From NCBI GenBank assembly GCA_003993805.1, contig RSEF01000001.1, positions 185,990,078 to 186,054,077 of the forward strand: a stretch of DNA of 64,000 bases, in the 5' to 3' direction. Every line of letters begins with the position of its first letter. Position 1 is the stretch's first letter. The notes beneath the pieces are model-generated. The model was not told where the DNA came from and searched no databases. It worked only from the letters and a program-made list of their open reading frames with translations. A program made the translations under genes and the position numbers. Shown in pieces: positions 21,728 to 34,159 of this stretch. The DNA comes from Himantopus leucocephalus (lineage: Eukaryota > Chordata > Aves > Charadriiformes > Recurvirostridae).

Positions 21728-24611
21728 CAGTCCTTGAAAGATTTACAGTTTTTTATTCACTCCTAAAAGAAGATAATTGCTTTAATTAAAGCCACTGATA
21801 TTCCCACCTTCCTGCATGCAAATATGCGAAGCTGAAAATGAGGATTTGATTTGTTTGTCTAAACTTTGTTGCCTAATGCTAGGTAAGATACCTTAGGGTA
21901 TCTCACATGCTTTACAATCAATGCTCCATAAATGCACAAATCTCATTTAGGTCACATCATATGTGTCAGTTACAGATGTCTTGGATACCATAAGTACCTC
22001 AGCTACTAATTGATACCTTTGGATAGCAAATGGAAGTATCCTGAGTAAGTAACAACAAACAAATGCAGAATTCCTATTATCCTAGTGCAGTCTAAAAAAA
22101 CCCAACACATCTTCACTATGTTTCCCTATATTTACATGAAAGTAAGTTACATGAGTCTAGAATTTGTTATTCCATGCTTAAGAACCTCCATTATACCAAT
22201 GAAAAGTGGCTAATTTTATATGAAACTCAATAAAGCAAGACATGTAAAATGTATGTGCAGTATCTGTGAAAGAATCTTTGAAGATTTTAGTTGCCACAGT
22301 ATGTTCCCTTTATCAAAGAACAGAAATTATTTGTTACTTAGCTGAAAAAATCACAGTAGAATAAAAGTGAGATTTGCATTTTGTTCATTGAGTTTCTGCT
22401 ATTAAAAGGACATGGCCATTTGCAGAAAATGGGCCTCTGCCTGTCACCTAGTATAAAAAGCAAGTTTCAGACTTGTCCAAGATATAAAAGAAACTAGTTT
22501 CCTTGAATTTTCTTGACCTCTCTTTTTCTTTCCCCTTTATATTCTTCTGCCTCCGTTAGATTTTCTGTCCTGAAAAATGACAACGGCACATCTGAAGCCA
22601 AATTGCGAGCCTAACAGTAGGGAAGAAATGGACGCAGAGGCAGAATCACTTTTGTAAATATACTTGAACTTTTCAGCACAAAAGATTCTGCCTATTGTTT
22701 GAGAAATCTCTTTTTTTCCCTTTCTGTCCTTCTGCATTGAACTTTCTCTTTGTTATGTTAACACTGGAAATTTTTGAAATGCATTAAGACATAAAAGTAA
22801 ATTGGAAGCACTTAGCCATTGCTATGTTATAAAACTGTCTTCTGAACTCTAAGCAGAAACTGATGTTCAAAGGATAATAATGGGATTTAAGTTAGTCTGA
22901 AACTAATGAACAATAGATTCATCTGATAAAATGTTTTAGGAGAGCAGGTGGAATTTAGTAAGGGATTAGTAAACTCATTATCAGAACCAGAAAGAAAAAG
23001 GAATTTAGACGCTTAAATTTTGATCCTGAAAACCCCGTTCAGCTGCTGTTTCAATAGCTGGCATAAGGTTGGGTTCTATTGTTGGTTTGTTTTTTTAAAA
23101 AATCTTACTGTTCTTAGACAAGTGGAAGATCTATTGTTTCATAGATAGAAATGTGTTTAATTAGAAGAAGAAAATCAGTGCTTTTCTCTTGCCTATTCCT
23201 CACCGAACCATCACAGACTGAGATGAATCTCATTTAACATTGGTTGTCCAACAGATAGTATCTAATTTAAGCTTGTTGTCAATAGTGATTTGTCCTTTCC
23301 TAAGCAAGATGTCAGACATAATCAAGATGAACCTTCTTTGCAGGTTCTGACTTTTCTTCACAAACTAGAGAGAGAAAATGAACTTAGATGAGATACTAAA
23401 GATAAATGATAAAACTTGGATCAAAATGAATGCCACTGCAGCTGAAAAGCTTCTTATATACTTTGAGGCGCTCCATCACATGTTTTCAGTTTGTACCTAA
23501 TTATGCTATACCCTGTTAAAGAAATGTGTTCCCTACAGAGATGCCACTTTTTTTTTCCCCTTAAGACATAGTTGGTGCTATCCATCTTTAATAAACGTTC
23601 CCCATGATTCCAGGTTGTAGAGTGTGAAAGATTATCAACTTTTTACTGCACGTAATTAAAACCAAAACCAAAACCAAAACCACCAACCAAACAAAAAAAT
23701 GTTCTACCTTTAGGGAGGTTAGTTTAGGATCATTCTACAAGCTGCTTAATATAGACAAGTTAACTGATTGATGAAAAAAAAAAAATCAAATCCCTCTGGG
23801 AAAGGGCAATTACAAGAGCAGGTATACAAAAATGTACTAAATAGGAAAACTACATATAGGCACTTTTGTAGAAGCTGTGGCTTATTATCTCCATGTTATT
23901 CCTTTTTTTGGTGTTAAAACTAATGACTTTTTGATATAGAATACCTAAACCCTAGTTCTGCACATAACTATCTGAGCCCGCAGCAGCATGAAGACTTTCT
24001 CTTCTTTTCTGCTATACCATCTTCAACTTAAGAAATAAAAAAGGGGTTAATACCCCAAGCAGTGAGATAGATTCGCCTTTTTTTATTGTATTTAGAAATA
24101 AATGTCTAAAATTATCCATCTCTTTCCTCATCAATGCTTTTTTGTGTATTACTGTGCATTAAAATACTGTGTGTTACTCAGTATTAAGGCATTCCAATAA
24201 GGACTTAAGTTTGCCTTCTGTTTAATTTTCGGCACTTAAGGTGCAATCTACATGGGAAGCTTAATTATCTTAGATTCTTTGAATAGTCAGTAAGAGAAAG
24301 AGACAGTTTGGATTCATGTCATCCAAATGCCTAAAATGCTCATTGGAGACCTGTTAACTATATATAGAAGTGACTAGGCTCTATCTAGGTGTGTAAGTTA
24401 AGCAAGACGAGACCTGGCTTGACAAATATTGCATGATGTTAGCTACCTGGTACATACAATTCTAACAAATGCAGTTTCTACTATTTGGAAGACTGTGAAC
24501 TTACACACACAGAAAAACAGGTCAGAAATTTAAAGGTTAACTCAGTGTGGTATAACTGTAATTTTAACAATACCAGTTTGTGAGACAGATAAATTTGTGT
24601 TACATTGATAC
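21728..24611. other. Spacer without recognised genes
   Basis: No gene or mobile element was recognised. An (AAAACC)4 array is listed separately. The open frame at 22537-22737 on the minus strand is low-complexity and unrelated to anything I know. Confidence 0.55.
23658..23681. repeat. (AAAACC)4 hexanucleotide array
   Basis: Four perfect AAAACC units, followed by imperfect ACC/CAA-rich sequence to about 23695. Confidence 0.95.
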
Positions 24612-24849
24612 AGGGCCTAGAGAACTTATAAGGAGTCATTGGAGGAGCTGAGCTTGCTTAGAGGAGGCTAAGGGGAGGTATAATAGCTGCCTGTAGTATT
24701 TGAAAGGCAGTTACGAAAACAATTAAGTCAAACTCTTCCCAGTAGACAATATAACATAAGCCAGCAAACACTACAGATTTTCCACACATAGCTACAAGGA
24801 TCACGCCTCACCTACTGTACGAGAGAGATCCCTATTTTGATGCTAGAAC
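24612..24849 (+). mobile_element. Old CR1 LINE, left part of a split element
   Basis: GGAGCTGAGCTTGCTTAGAG, GAGGCTAAGGGGAGGTATAA and AACTCTTCCCAGTAG correspond in order to three late ORF2 blocks of an old CR1 (LRELGLF, RRLRGDLI and KLFPV). After about 24760 the match is weak. It appears to have been interrupted by the younger copy starting near 24850. Its own tail reappears at 26097-26156. Confidence 0.6.
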
Positions 24850-26096
24850 ACAGAACAAGTCTTGCCTGAGCAACCAAGTGGCCTTCTATGATAGAGTGAC
24901 TACATCAGTGGACAAGGGAAGAGCTACGCATGTCATCTATCTGGACTTCTGTAAGGCCTTTCACAGTCCCCCACAATATCCTCCTCTCTATATTGGAGAG
25001 ATAAGGCTCTGACAGATGGACTGTTTGGTGGATAAGGAATTGGTTGGATAGTCACATCCAGAGGATAGTGGTCAATGGCTCAGTGTCTGGATGGAGAGTG
25101 GCAACAAGTGGTGTCCCTCAGGGGTCCATATTGGGACCAGCACTGCTTAATATCTTCATCAACAACATGGACAGTGGGATCGAGCGCACCCTCAGCAAAC
25201 TGGCATGACACGAAGCTGAGCGGTGCAGTTGACATGCCTGAGGGATGGGCTGCCATTCAGAGGGACCTGATCAGGCTCAAGAACTGAGCCTCTGTGAACA
25301 TCATGATGTGCAACAAGGCCAAGTGCAAGGTCCTGCACCTGGATTGGGGAAAACCCCAGTATCAGTACAGGCTGGGGGTTGAAGGGATTGAGAGCAGCCC
25401 TGCTGGGAAGGACTTGGGTGTACTTGTGGATGAAAAGCTGGATATGAGCTGACAATGTGTGCTTGCAGCCCAGAAAGCCAATTGTATCCTGGACTGCATC
25501 AAAAGAAGCATGGCCAACAGATAGATGGACATGATACTGCCCCTCTACTCTGCTCTGGTGAGACACCACCGGGAGTACTGCATCCAGCTCTGGAGTCCAC
25601 AGCACAGGAAAGACATGGACCTGTTGGGGAAAGTCCAGAGGAGTCCCACAAAAATGATCAGGAGGATGGAACACCTCTCCTATGAGGAAAGGCTGAGAGA
25701 GTTGGGGTTGTTCAGCCTGGAGAAAAGAAAGCTCCAAGAAGACCTTATTGCAGCGTTTCAGTTCTTAAAGGGGGTTTATAAGAAAGATGGGACAGACTTT
25801 TTAGCAGGGCCTGTAGCCTGGACAAGGGGCAATGGTTTTAAACTAAAAGAGGGTAGATTTATACTAGATATAAGGAAGAAATTTTTTACAGTGAGAGTGG
25901 TGAAACACTGGAACAGATTTCCTAGAAAGGTTGTAGATGTACCATGCCTGGAAACTTTCAAGGTCAGGTTGGACAGAGCTCTGAGCAATCTGATCTAGTT
26001 GAAGATGTCCCTGCTCATTGCAGGGGGGTTGGACTAGATAACCTTTAAATGTCCCTTCCAACCCAAACTATTTTGTGATTCTATGATTCTATGATA
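24850..26096 (+). mobile_element. CR1 LINE, 1.25-kb 5'-truncated copy
   Basis: The copy starts within the SCLTNQVAFYD-like segment, seen here as SCLSNQVAFYD, and runs to two perfect TTCTATGAT repeats at the end. RT landmarks are VIYLDFCKAF (motif A, about 24932-24961), [21 protein letters not shown] and then the site of the FxDD box at about 25201. There, two bases are missing between GCA and TGACACGAAG, so the catalytic pair is frameshifted away. A second 2-base loss follows motif A (TTTCACAGTCCCC for TTTGACACAGTCCCC). The last 157 codons remain open. The tail is of the TTCTATGAT type. Confidence 0.93.
25525..25998 (+). pseudogene. CR1 ORF2 C-terminal fragment (157 codons)
   Basis: The frame carries the post-RT C-terminal region of CR1 ORF2. 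Its landmarks are ILPLYSALVR near residue 4, QLWSPQHRKDMDLL near 21, EHLSYEERLRELGLFSLEKR near 49, [20 protein letters not shown] and finally LDRALSNLI. It ends at the natural ORF2 stop region. Upstream ORF2 is frameshifted, so this is a remnant of an inactive copy. The antisense 181-codon frame at 25192-25737 is a shadow. Confidence 0.9.
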
Positions 26097-26156
26097 CAGA
26101 TGTTCAGATTTCCCCTCGAAGTACCAACAATTCTATGATTCTTTGTATGATACAGG
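26097..26156 (+). mobile_element. Probable 3' end of the old split CR1
   Basis: Directly after the younger tail comes TTTCCCCTCGAAGTACCAAC, then ATTCTATGATTCTTTGTATGATA. This resembles a decayed GAGGTCCCTTCCAAC plus tail repeat. The simplest reading is that it is the tail of the CR1 at 24612-24849, displaced by the insertion of the younger copy. Confidence 0.5.
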
Positions 26157-29100
26157 ATTTTACAGTATCAAAGAAAGCAAATGTAATTTTCACTTTTCTA
26201 GTGTTTGAGCTATGTTTGTTTTTGGCTTCTCTAAGGTATTTGTATGTGAGGAAGATAAATATCGGCAACCTGCCACTTTAGCTACAATTCTGGCCTTCAA
26301 CTGAGCCTAAGAGCTCAAAATGATATGCCAAAGTAGTTCTGAATCTTTTTGAAAGACTGTGTACTGCTTCATGTAATTAATCATTGCAATCTCATAACCA
26401 TGGCCTCTATTTGTTCCTCATCTATTGTTTATGCTAACATCTGTTGATGTTACTCTGGCAGTAAGGTGTCTATAAAATAATAAAATCAGTTTCCTTCATA
26501 TGTAATTTTGCCTGTGTTTTTAATTCAAAAAAAAGTGACCAAAAGTATACACCTTTTTGTGTATACTTTGTGCTTTGTGTAATTTGCACTGTTTGTTAGG
26601 AGAACAATTTTTACAAGCATAAATCATATCTTTTTGTCTCAAGGTTAATAGTGGATCAGTTATTAGCTCTATATATGTGAATAAGGTTGGATGAAAAGAG
26701 ATATGAGTTTCAATTTCAAAATACGTCTTTTTATAACCTTGGTATTCTGATACTCAGATTCTCAGTAAATGGAATTTATTGATCTTGGGATAAATAGTGA
26801 TGAGTGAAAAACAAAGCAGGAGAGGATTAATTCAGCTCTAATGAGACTGAACACCAAGCCATTCAAGAATGGAAATACAAAGATAAATGATCAGCAAAGC
26901 TGTCAGGAATAGAGAAATGATCTTGTAATATTCAGCATTATTTTCTTTTCCATTTAGTTTGGATTGGATTTATTTCTCACAAAATTTTCTGTACTAATTT
27001 ACTGCAACATTGCTTTTAATTTTCTTACCAAGACCCTGTTTGCAGTTAAAAAATGACATTTTTATTACTGAAACTTTGATAAAGATATCAGAATAAATGT
27101 GATGCCCATGTAAAATTTTAGTAAAAAGTATGGAAATTGAATAATAATATACCAAAATATATTTTCTTTAGAAATTGATAATTTTCAACAATAAAAAAAA
27201 TAATATTCAAACTGCTTATGTGTACACCTCGGACATATTTTTGCCTCTTTTCTTTATATGCATGAATAAAAGATTATAAGGCATACCGCAGTCCTTGAGG
27301 AATTTTTGAAGTCTCTGCATAACTTGTAAACTCACCTGTACTAGCATGGAACCTGTGTGGGGATTCTGTTGGAAAACAACTGTACACCATGCAAGGACCT
27401 CAGAATTTAACTGTTGGAGAATTTTATCAAGTCATTATATGTAATACCTAAATTACCCTGTCTCTATCAAACCTCTTTAACTGACCCCTTTATTTTCTCA
27501 TTTCCACCAACTCTTATTTCCACCAACTCTAGCTCTGATTATTGCGTTATGACTATAAAGTTCATTATGTTTCTGTATTAAATTGCTGACATGTTGCAAT
27601 ATTTGCTGTTAACTTTAATTATATTTATTCATAGCACACTTCAGAAGAGTTAATATATTTATGACATTTTTTCCTTAAAATAAGCAGTAAAAGCACTGAA
27701 AATTTGCTGCAACTTATATCGATCCTGTTGAATTAACATGCAGTGCTGGATGCCCAAAGTTAATGATTGTCATATTTGAACTCCTTTGAAAAGATAATGA
27801 TGTTTACAATTTCAGCTATAGAAGACAACCTGTAGGGTATTGGCTATCTGACCCACAGTGCTTTAAGTTCTGACTGAAATATATACACCACTAAAATCAG
27901 GAGCATGACTATCAGAAATTTTGTTTTCATTGCTTTGATCTTTCTGCCATCTGGAGAATTCTCGCTACATTCTTCCACTGCTTCCCAGGAAAAAAAAAAC
28001 CAAAAAACATCCTAGGTGTTTTCTGAATTCTTCAGAACCTCATTATATATAATGTATATATACAACATAAAACAGTAAAATGGTTTGGTAATATAAATCA
28101 TGCTTCAGCTTGCTTATTAGGAACAGAATAAGTATATATTCAAAAGCCAGGTACTTTTATATTATGATACTACAGGCATAAATAATCCAACTTACGCTAT
28201 TGAGCTTACTGGGAGTTTCCCAGGCAGAATCTGCCTCACTACATATGAGGTGTTTATAAATGAGGTGTTATATTTTTTGCATTTGTTGTTAGAATTTCAC
28301 ATTTTAGGTTTATTACTTTTCAGGAACGGTTATTTGGGTTACCTTTGGGTGTAGTTCATAGTGAGAATATGATCAATCTTCTAAAAGCCATCAGTACATC
28401 AATAATACAATAGCTATCAAACGACTAAGATATCAATATAGTACATGAATCAAATAGGCACAGAAGATCTTTGACGGCATTTGTGCATGTCAAAATTAAA
28501 TCGCTTCATCACTCATTAATGTTTTCACTCATTTTCTTCTATTCAATATATAGTCACACTTCTATTTTTCTTCTGGGTGGACTCTTCTCTGTCTACCTTC
28601 ATTCATTAATTTCTCCATAATTTAAGGACCATTGCAACTCACATAACTAAAAACTAGTGAGCCTGAGCTGTACTAAGAATTTGAAGAAGCATCCGATAGA
28701 GTCTTATCAAATCATACAGCATACTCAAATAAAGGAATTCAGATCTTAAATTATTTTGTCTCAATATTGTTACTTACCACAGAGTTTGTAACTTATTTTC
28801 CCACTTAAAATAAAACTACCTTGCAGTCTAGTGATTAAAAGGAAGGAGAAAAAAAAGAAAGAAAGGAAAACAAATTGAAAAGAAAAAACAAAAAACACAC
28901 AACAAATTTGTTGAAATACAAGCCACTTTTCTTTTATTCAGTGGTTACCTATTAGTCATATTGTAATAGAAGATGATGTTTCAGTTTTACTATGTTTGAG
29001 TTTAATTTGAGTGATCCTTTTCAATCAGATTGTCTATTTCACAAAGATCTTTAGAGAGAACAATATTTAAAATTTATAATCTTATTTTATTCAGTGGGCA

Positions 29101-31226
29101 AATCATTACAGTTCTAAGGAACAGACATACCCCTCTGTATCTTTTCTGGAAAAAACAGTGATTTCCCTTATCTTTCATATTTCCTTTTTTTGTGAACTCT
29201 TATACCCAGTATCAAAAGGCACAGCAAAACATATCACTGCATATACATTGATTTAAAAAAATATATTTTGAAGTTCAAGAAACTTAGAGCTAGTGTAGTC
29301 AATAGCCAACGATAACTTGTTAGTTGCTGTTTTAATGCAAAGTAAGCATTAACTCAAAACCCCCAAATATTGAATTTCAGATTGTAATTAAAAGCAGTCC
29401 TTAAAGTGTATAAAATTTCTGCTAGGGGTTGACTTTCAAACCAGGAAACAAATGTTGCTGTGCATAAAACTTAGATACTGTGACTGTAAAAAAAAAAAGA
29501 TGTAATAAAACTTATTTTCATTCTATCTTACTACTAAAATTCATTTTGAAGAAAGCAGCTTTGTAATTAAATTATATTGGAGGCCACATATCAAATGACA
29601 AGTATTAGTGATTCCTGTGTGTGTGCATAACAGTGATCTAAAGAAAATTTAAATGCCAAGCTTTGATAATAGTTAGTTTGGATCCTTATGTTGGGTCCTA
29701 TTCTGAGGTGCCTATCAGGAAGAACTCTTAGATATAGCTTATGTAATAATAATAATTAAAAAAAATGGAACAACCAAATGAAATGTCTCAACACGTACAT
29801 TACAGTCATTATTTGTCCCTTCCTTCCACATTTTGTCCTCGGATTCATTTACTGTCATTTCTATTTCCAGCAACTCAATAGGATAGATACACAGACTTCT
29901 AAAAGCTAATATAACCCTTCTTGCAAGCAAAGCCATTCCTGAGAATAAAATATCACACAGAGCAATTTGCTTACCTTTATCAAATGTCAAACCTCAATTT
30001 ATAATGTTGGCAAGCTTTCTTCAGAAAAGTGAATGTGTATACTTTTATGGAGTTTGTCTATTTGTTATCAGGATATTCTCGTAAAAATCAGTCTTAAGGT
30101 TCAACACAAGTTTTATTGGGTATGTTTTATTTATTTATTTGTTTTGTTATTGATGTGGAATGTTTCTGAGTGGTTAAACTTATGACATTTGCTTTCAAAT
30201 TGATGTTGACATAATTTTGCTTCTGCGTTGATCAGAATAAAACTAAATCATGATGGTTTTTTAATGTTTCTTGACTGCACATTTGTCCCAGAAGAATTAA
30301 TAAAAAGAAAGTCAAACTGGATGGTGTGTGCTAATGATTTGAAACGCTAGTTATTTGAGATCTAGAAGAACTATTCTATGGAACATTGGTACATATAGCT
30401 TAAATACTGTATATTTTAACTGCCTGGGACTAAGATAATAATCTTTTGCTCTTACTGCCACACCTTTTTTTACATTTTTCCAAGCTTCAATATTTGGAGA
30501 AAAAAATAGTTTCTTTGTTAGTTTTTATGATGTTTCAAATCCAAGAATGTTTAAGGACCGAATTTAGTCCTGATGTACCTTGAAAGATAAAATATATACG
30601 CTGTGAATCACTCTGGTATTAGTTAGAACCAATTACTCTTAAGATTCCTTTTCCTATTTTCCCCTCTACACAAACATGCATGAATACACACTGTAATGTA
30701 TCTAAAGGCAAATGATTGGGTCACTGTTCTAGACATGACAGAAGGTTGTATATTTCTTGAAACACAGGACAAAACTTAATTTGTCTATTACCTGATTTTA
30801 GTCAGTGTTCACGGAACTACCGAGTAAAATGGAGGTTCTTTCTTTTTAAGGAATTTAAAATCCAGAGGTCTCAGGGAACCAAAATAAAATCTTAACTAAA
30901 TGCTATTTAGCCACACTTTAACTCATAAATATAAGTAAACTTTAATTGATAAGTATATTAAAGACTGTTATTGTTGCATACATAAATAAATAACACAAAT
31001 AAATGTCTCAGTGTGTAAAGGAACCACAAAGTTGTAGAACTTCTGCAGAAACTTTTCCCACCAAGACCCACTTCAAAATTGTCCAGACCAAAGTTCTGGG
31101 GCCTTCTCAAAGGGTGAAGCCCAGCGAAATGGACATTCTCAGATAGGTGAGATTTTGACTATATCTGCCTAGCTCAATTTTTCTGCATGTGTATTATAAT
31201 TTATGGAAAAACAAAGAAGCGGAAAA
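26157..31226. other. Repeat-poor AT-rich spacer
   Basis: No gene or mobile element was recognised in about 5 kb. A purine-only run at 28837-28870 is listed separately. Short TTTA repeats occur near 30127-30141 and a 15-bp sequence (ATTTCCACCAACTCT) is repeated near 27503-27533. Confidence 0.5.
28837..28870. repeat. 34-nt purine-only (GA-rich) tract
   Basis: AAAAGGAAGGAGAAAAAAAA followed by GAAAGAAAGGAAAA contains no pyrimidine on the plus strand. A/C-rich sequence follows to about 28908. Confidence 0.92.
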
Positions 31227-31768
31227 TGACTTTTGTTATGCAGGTGTTGCTAAATACACACTGTTTAAAGTATGTTTGGAACATGACACCAGAAGACAAC
31301 AGAAACCTTGTGACAATCACTAGTTGACATTATGTATGGAAAAAATCAAAGATGTTGGCCTGGGGCTATGTGATTAGAGAGGCCATTGTTGGCTTTCGTT
31401 GACAATATGACATATGGAAGTATGTAGTTGAAACAACAGTACCTTGGGAGTGGAGGGGACCATATCCACAGTTGCCCAATGTCATGCAGAAGGGTAAGCC
31501 CAAGTTAGAACCATTCTGATGGGTCAGTCCATTACCAGGAACTGACATATTGTCCGGTCAATCAACATCCTGCTTGCTTGGGTTCATGCTCCTGATCCAA
31601 ACTGGATTTGGAGCATTTGCAATCCTGCCTGGTATGTGTGAAATGCGTATGTGTTGCACACTATAAACCTGGGAGCTGGAATCACTATCCATCCATTATA
31701 CACATCCTACTTATTAAATAAAATTTAGACTATATGTCACTGATTGTTGTGGTTCTGTTCTTGCATCA
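31227..31768 (+). mobile_element. Possible LTR, plus strand
   Basis: The stretch has the parts of an LTR in order. A purine-rich run (AAAGAAGCGGAAAA) stands just before TGACTTTTG at 31227, like a polypurine tract. A TATA-like box, CACTATAAACC, lies at about 31659. A polyadenylation signal, AATAAA, lies at about 31718, and TTGCATCA ends near 31768. I do not recognise a family from sequence alone and found no target duplication, because the right edge abuts a CR1 tail. Sequence from about 31014 to 31226 may be internal retroviral remnant. This is an inference from layout. Confidence 0.4.
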
Positions 31769-32890
31769 CAGAATCACAGAATCACAGAATGGTCAGGGTT
31801 GGAANNNNNNNNNNNNNNNNNNNNNNNNNNNNNNNNNNNNNNNNNNNNNNNNNNNNNNNNNNNNNNNNNNNNNNNNNNNNNNNNNNNNNNNNNNNNNNNN
31901 NNNNNNNNNNNNNNNNNNNNNNNNNNNNNNNNNNNNNNNNNNNNNNNNNNNNNNNNNNNNNNNNNNNNNNNNNNNNNNNNNNNNNNNNNNNNNNNNNNNN
32001 NNNNNNNNNNNNNNNNNNNNNNNNNNNNNNNNNNNNNNNNNNNNNNNNNNNNNNNNNNNNNNNNNNNNNNNNNNNNNNNNNNNNNNNNNNNNNNNNNNNN
32101 NNNNNNNNNNNNNNNNNNNNNNNNNNNNNNNNNNNNNNNNNNNNNNNNNNNNNNNNNNNNNNNNNNNNNNNNNNNNNNNNNNNNNNNNNNNNNNNNNNNN
32201 NNNNNNNNNNNNNNNNNNNNNNNNNNNNNNNNNNNNNNNNNNNNNNNNNNNNNNNNNNNNNNNNNNNNNNNNNNNNNNNNNNNNNNNNNNNNNNNNNNNN
32301 NNNNNNNNNNNNNNNNNNNNNNNNNNNNNNNNNNNNNNNNNNNNNNNNNNNNNNNNNNNNNNNNNNNNNNNNNNNNNNNNNNNNNNNNNNNNNNNNNNNN
32401 NNNNNNNNNNNNNNNNNNNNNNNNNNNNNNNNNNNNNNNNNNNNNNNNNNNNNNNNNNNNNNNNNNNNNNNNNNNNNNNNNNNNNNNNNNNNNNNNNNNN
32501 NNNNNNNNNNNNNNNNNNNNNNNNNNNNNNNNNNNNNNNNNNNNNNNNNNNNNNNNNNNNNNNNNNNNNNNNNNNNNNNNNNNNNNNNNNNNNNNNNNNN
32601 NNNNNNNNNNNNNNNNNNNNNNNNNNNNNNNNNNNNNNNNNNNNNNNNNNNNNNNNNNNNNNNNNNNNNNNNNNNNNNNNNNNNNNNNNNNNNNNNNNNN
32701 NNNNNNNNNNNNNNNNNNNNNNNNNNNNNNNNNNNNNNNNNNNNNNNNNNNNNNNNNNNNNNNNNNNNNNNNNNNNNNNNNNNNNNNNNNNNNNNNNNNN
32801 NNNNCTGTAGTTCCCTGGGTCCTCCTTCCGGCCCTTCTTGTGGATGGATGTCACATTTACCAACCTTCAGTCAGCAATGTCAATATGTCA
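31769..32890 (-). mobile_element. CR1 LINE containing an assembly gap
   Basis: The left edge is a minus-strand CR1 3' tail: CACAGAATCACAGAATCACAG, then AATGGTCAGGGTTGGAA, of the TTCTGTGAT type. The right side of the gap, read on the minus strand, encodes VNVTSIHKKGRKEDPGNY. This corresponds to the ANVTPVFKKGKKEDPGNYRP block at the start of the CR1 RT domain. The gap therefore covers the RT domain and C-terminus of one element. The upstream (5') limit near 32890 is approximate. Confidence 0.85.
31805..32804. other. Assembly gap, exactly 1,000 N
   Basis: A run of exactly 1,000 unknown bases. The round number suggests a placeholder size. Open frames running through it are artefacts. Confidence 0.98.
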
Positions 32891-34145
32891 ATAGAGTAGG
32901 CCTGGCACCCAGTCCATCAGGTAGGCTACTGAGCCAATTCAGGACTACCTGAGCATGTGGCCACTATTTCTTTATCAGTGCTAGTGGTTTTGATATTGAT
33001 CCCTGTAATAGTGTAGAGATTTAGTATTTATCTTGCATCTCCTAAGACAGGGAAAGTTTTGCATTCATTTAGGATCAAAGAAAAGAGAAGCTTATGTGTC
33101 TCTCTCTAGATAGAAATCTCTGTATCTTAAATCATGTTCTTGCCATTACATGTGCACCTCTGCAAAAACTCCTCAGTAACTTGATCACTGGTATAGTTTG
33201 TGCCTCAATGTGAAGTTGTTTTGCACAAAAAGAGTGAACAGATTTTTATACACAGATAGGTATTTAAATTTATAACTGAACTTTTCTGAGACAGAGATTT
33301 TTTGTAAATATGCTTCTTCCTATCTTGGGAAGTTAAAACCATGCTTTGACAAGTAAGAAAGATGTCATCTTTCACCAACATTTCATACATAGAATACTGA
33401 AAAAAAATCCTATGAAAACTGAGCCTTTAATTTGAGTTTTCTATCTCTGAATGAGGTGTCAATATTCTCCCAGATGTTGTGAAAATGAAGGTTTTATAAA
33501 TTTTTGCTACTTTATGCTTGTAGAAGGGCTTTAGAGAGAAAAAAAAACATTTCTAGTCACTGGTCTGCTTGAAGCCTGAGCCTAGATAAGCTAAAGACCA
33601 CAAGTAACTGGTGTTTCTCTTTTCCCAGAAAGCAGAGACTGAAAGATTTAGGGAACACGGAGTTTTCACCCAGCTCTATGAGCTCCTGCTGCTTTGGTTG
33701 CTAGGCAGATTATCTCTTTTTACTTGTCCAAAAGCAGAATTCGTTGACTGCTAATTATCCAGTCATTTGTATTTGACTGCTATGAATATAGATACAGAGC
33801 TGAACTTGAGACCCTTGGAACTAGTGGCTTTACTGTAGTTTCACAAATCTGAAGGTTGATCGACCTGCAGGAAGCTGTGAAGGGAATGCAGGGTTACAAG
33901 GAGGGTGAAGTGGAGAAGGTGTAAGAAAGGCAGTCTGCAACATGATTACTAGCTTGAACAGCAGCCCCTCTTCAGTTAGCACTATTTAAAATACAGAGAA
34001 CTTCCAAAAATACTTTGTACTGTATTTTTCATCTAGAAAAAATTACTCTGTATCTTTTAATTAATGAAAATAGATGAGGAAAAATGGTAATAAGCACATA
34101 CTTTAAAATTTTAAACAGCAGAAGAAAAATATGTGACTGGAAAAA
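32891..34145. other. Spacer without recognised genes
   Basis: No gene or mobile element was recognised. The sequence is ordinary AT-rich DNA up to the GC-rich patch that starts near 34160. Confidence 0.5.
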
Positions 34146-34159
34146 AAAATTTCATGGTA

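Noticed and set aside
21294..21737. 147-codon plus-strand frame
   Set aside because: It covers most of the solo LTR in antisense and runs out through its end; no protein family resemblance.
25192..25737. 181-codon minus-strand frame
   Set aside because: Antisense of the CR1 ORF2 RT and C-terminal region.
31734..32952. Four open frames of 356-402 codons across the first gap
   Set aside because: They are almost all unknown residues translated from Ns; only CR1-derived ends are real sequence.
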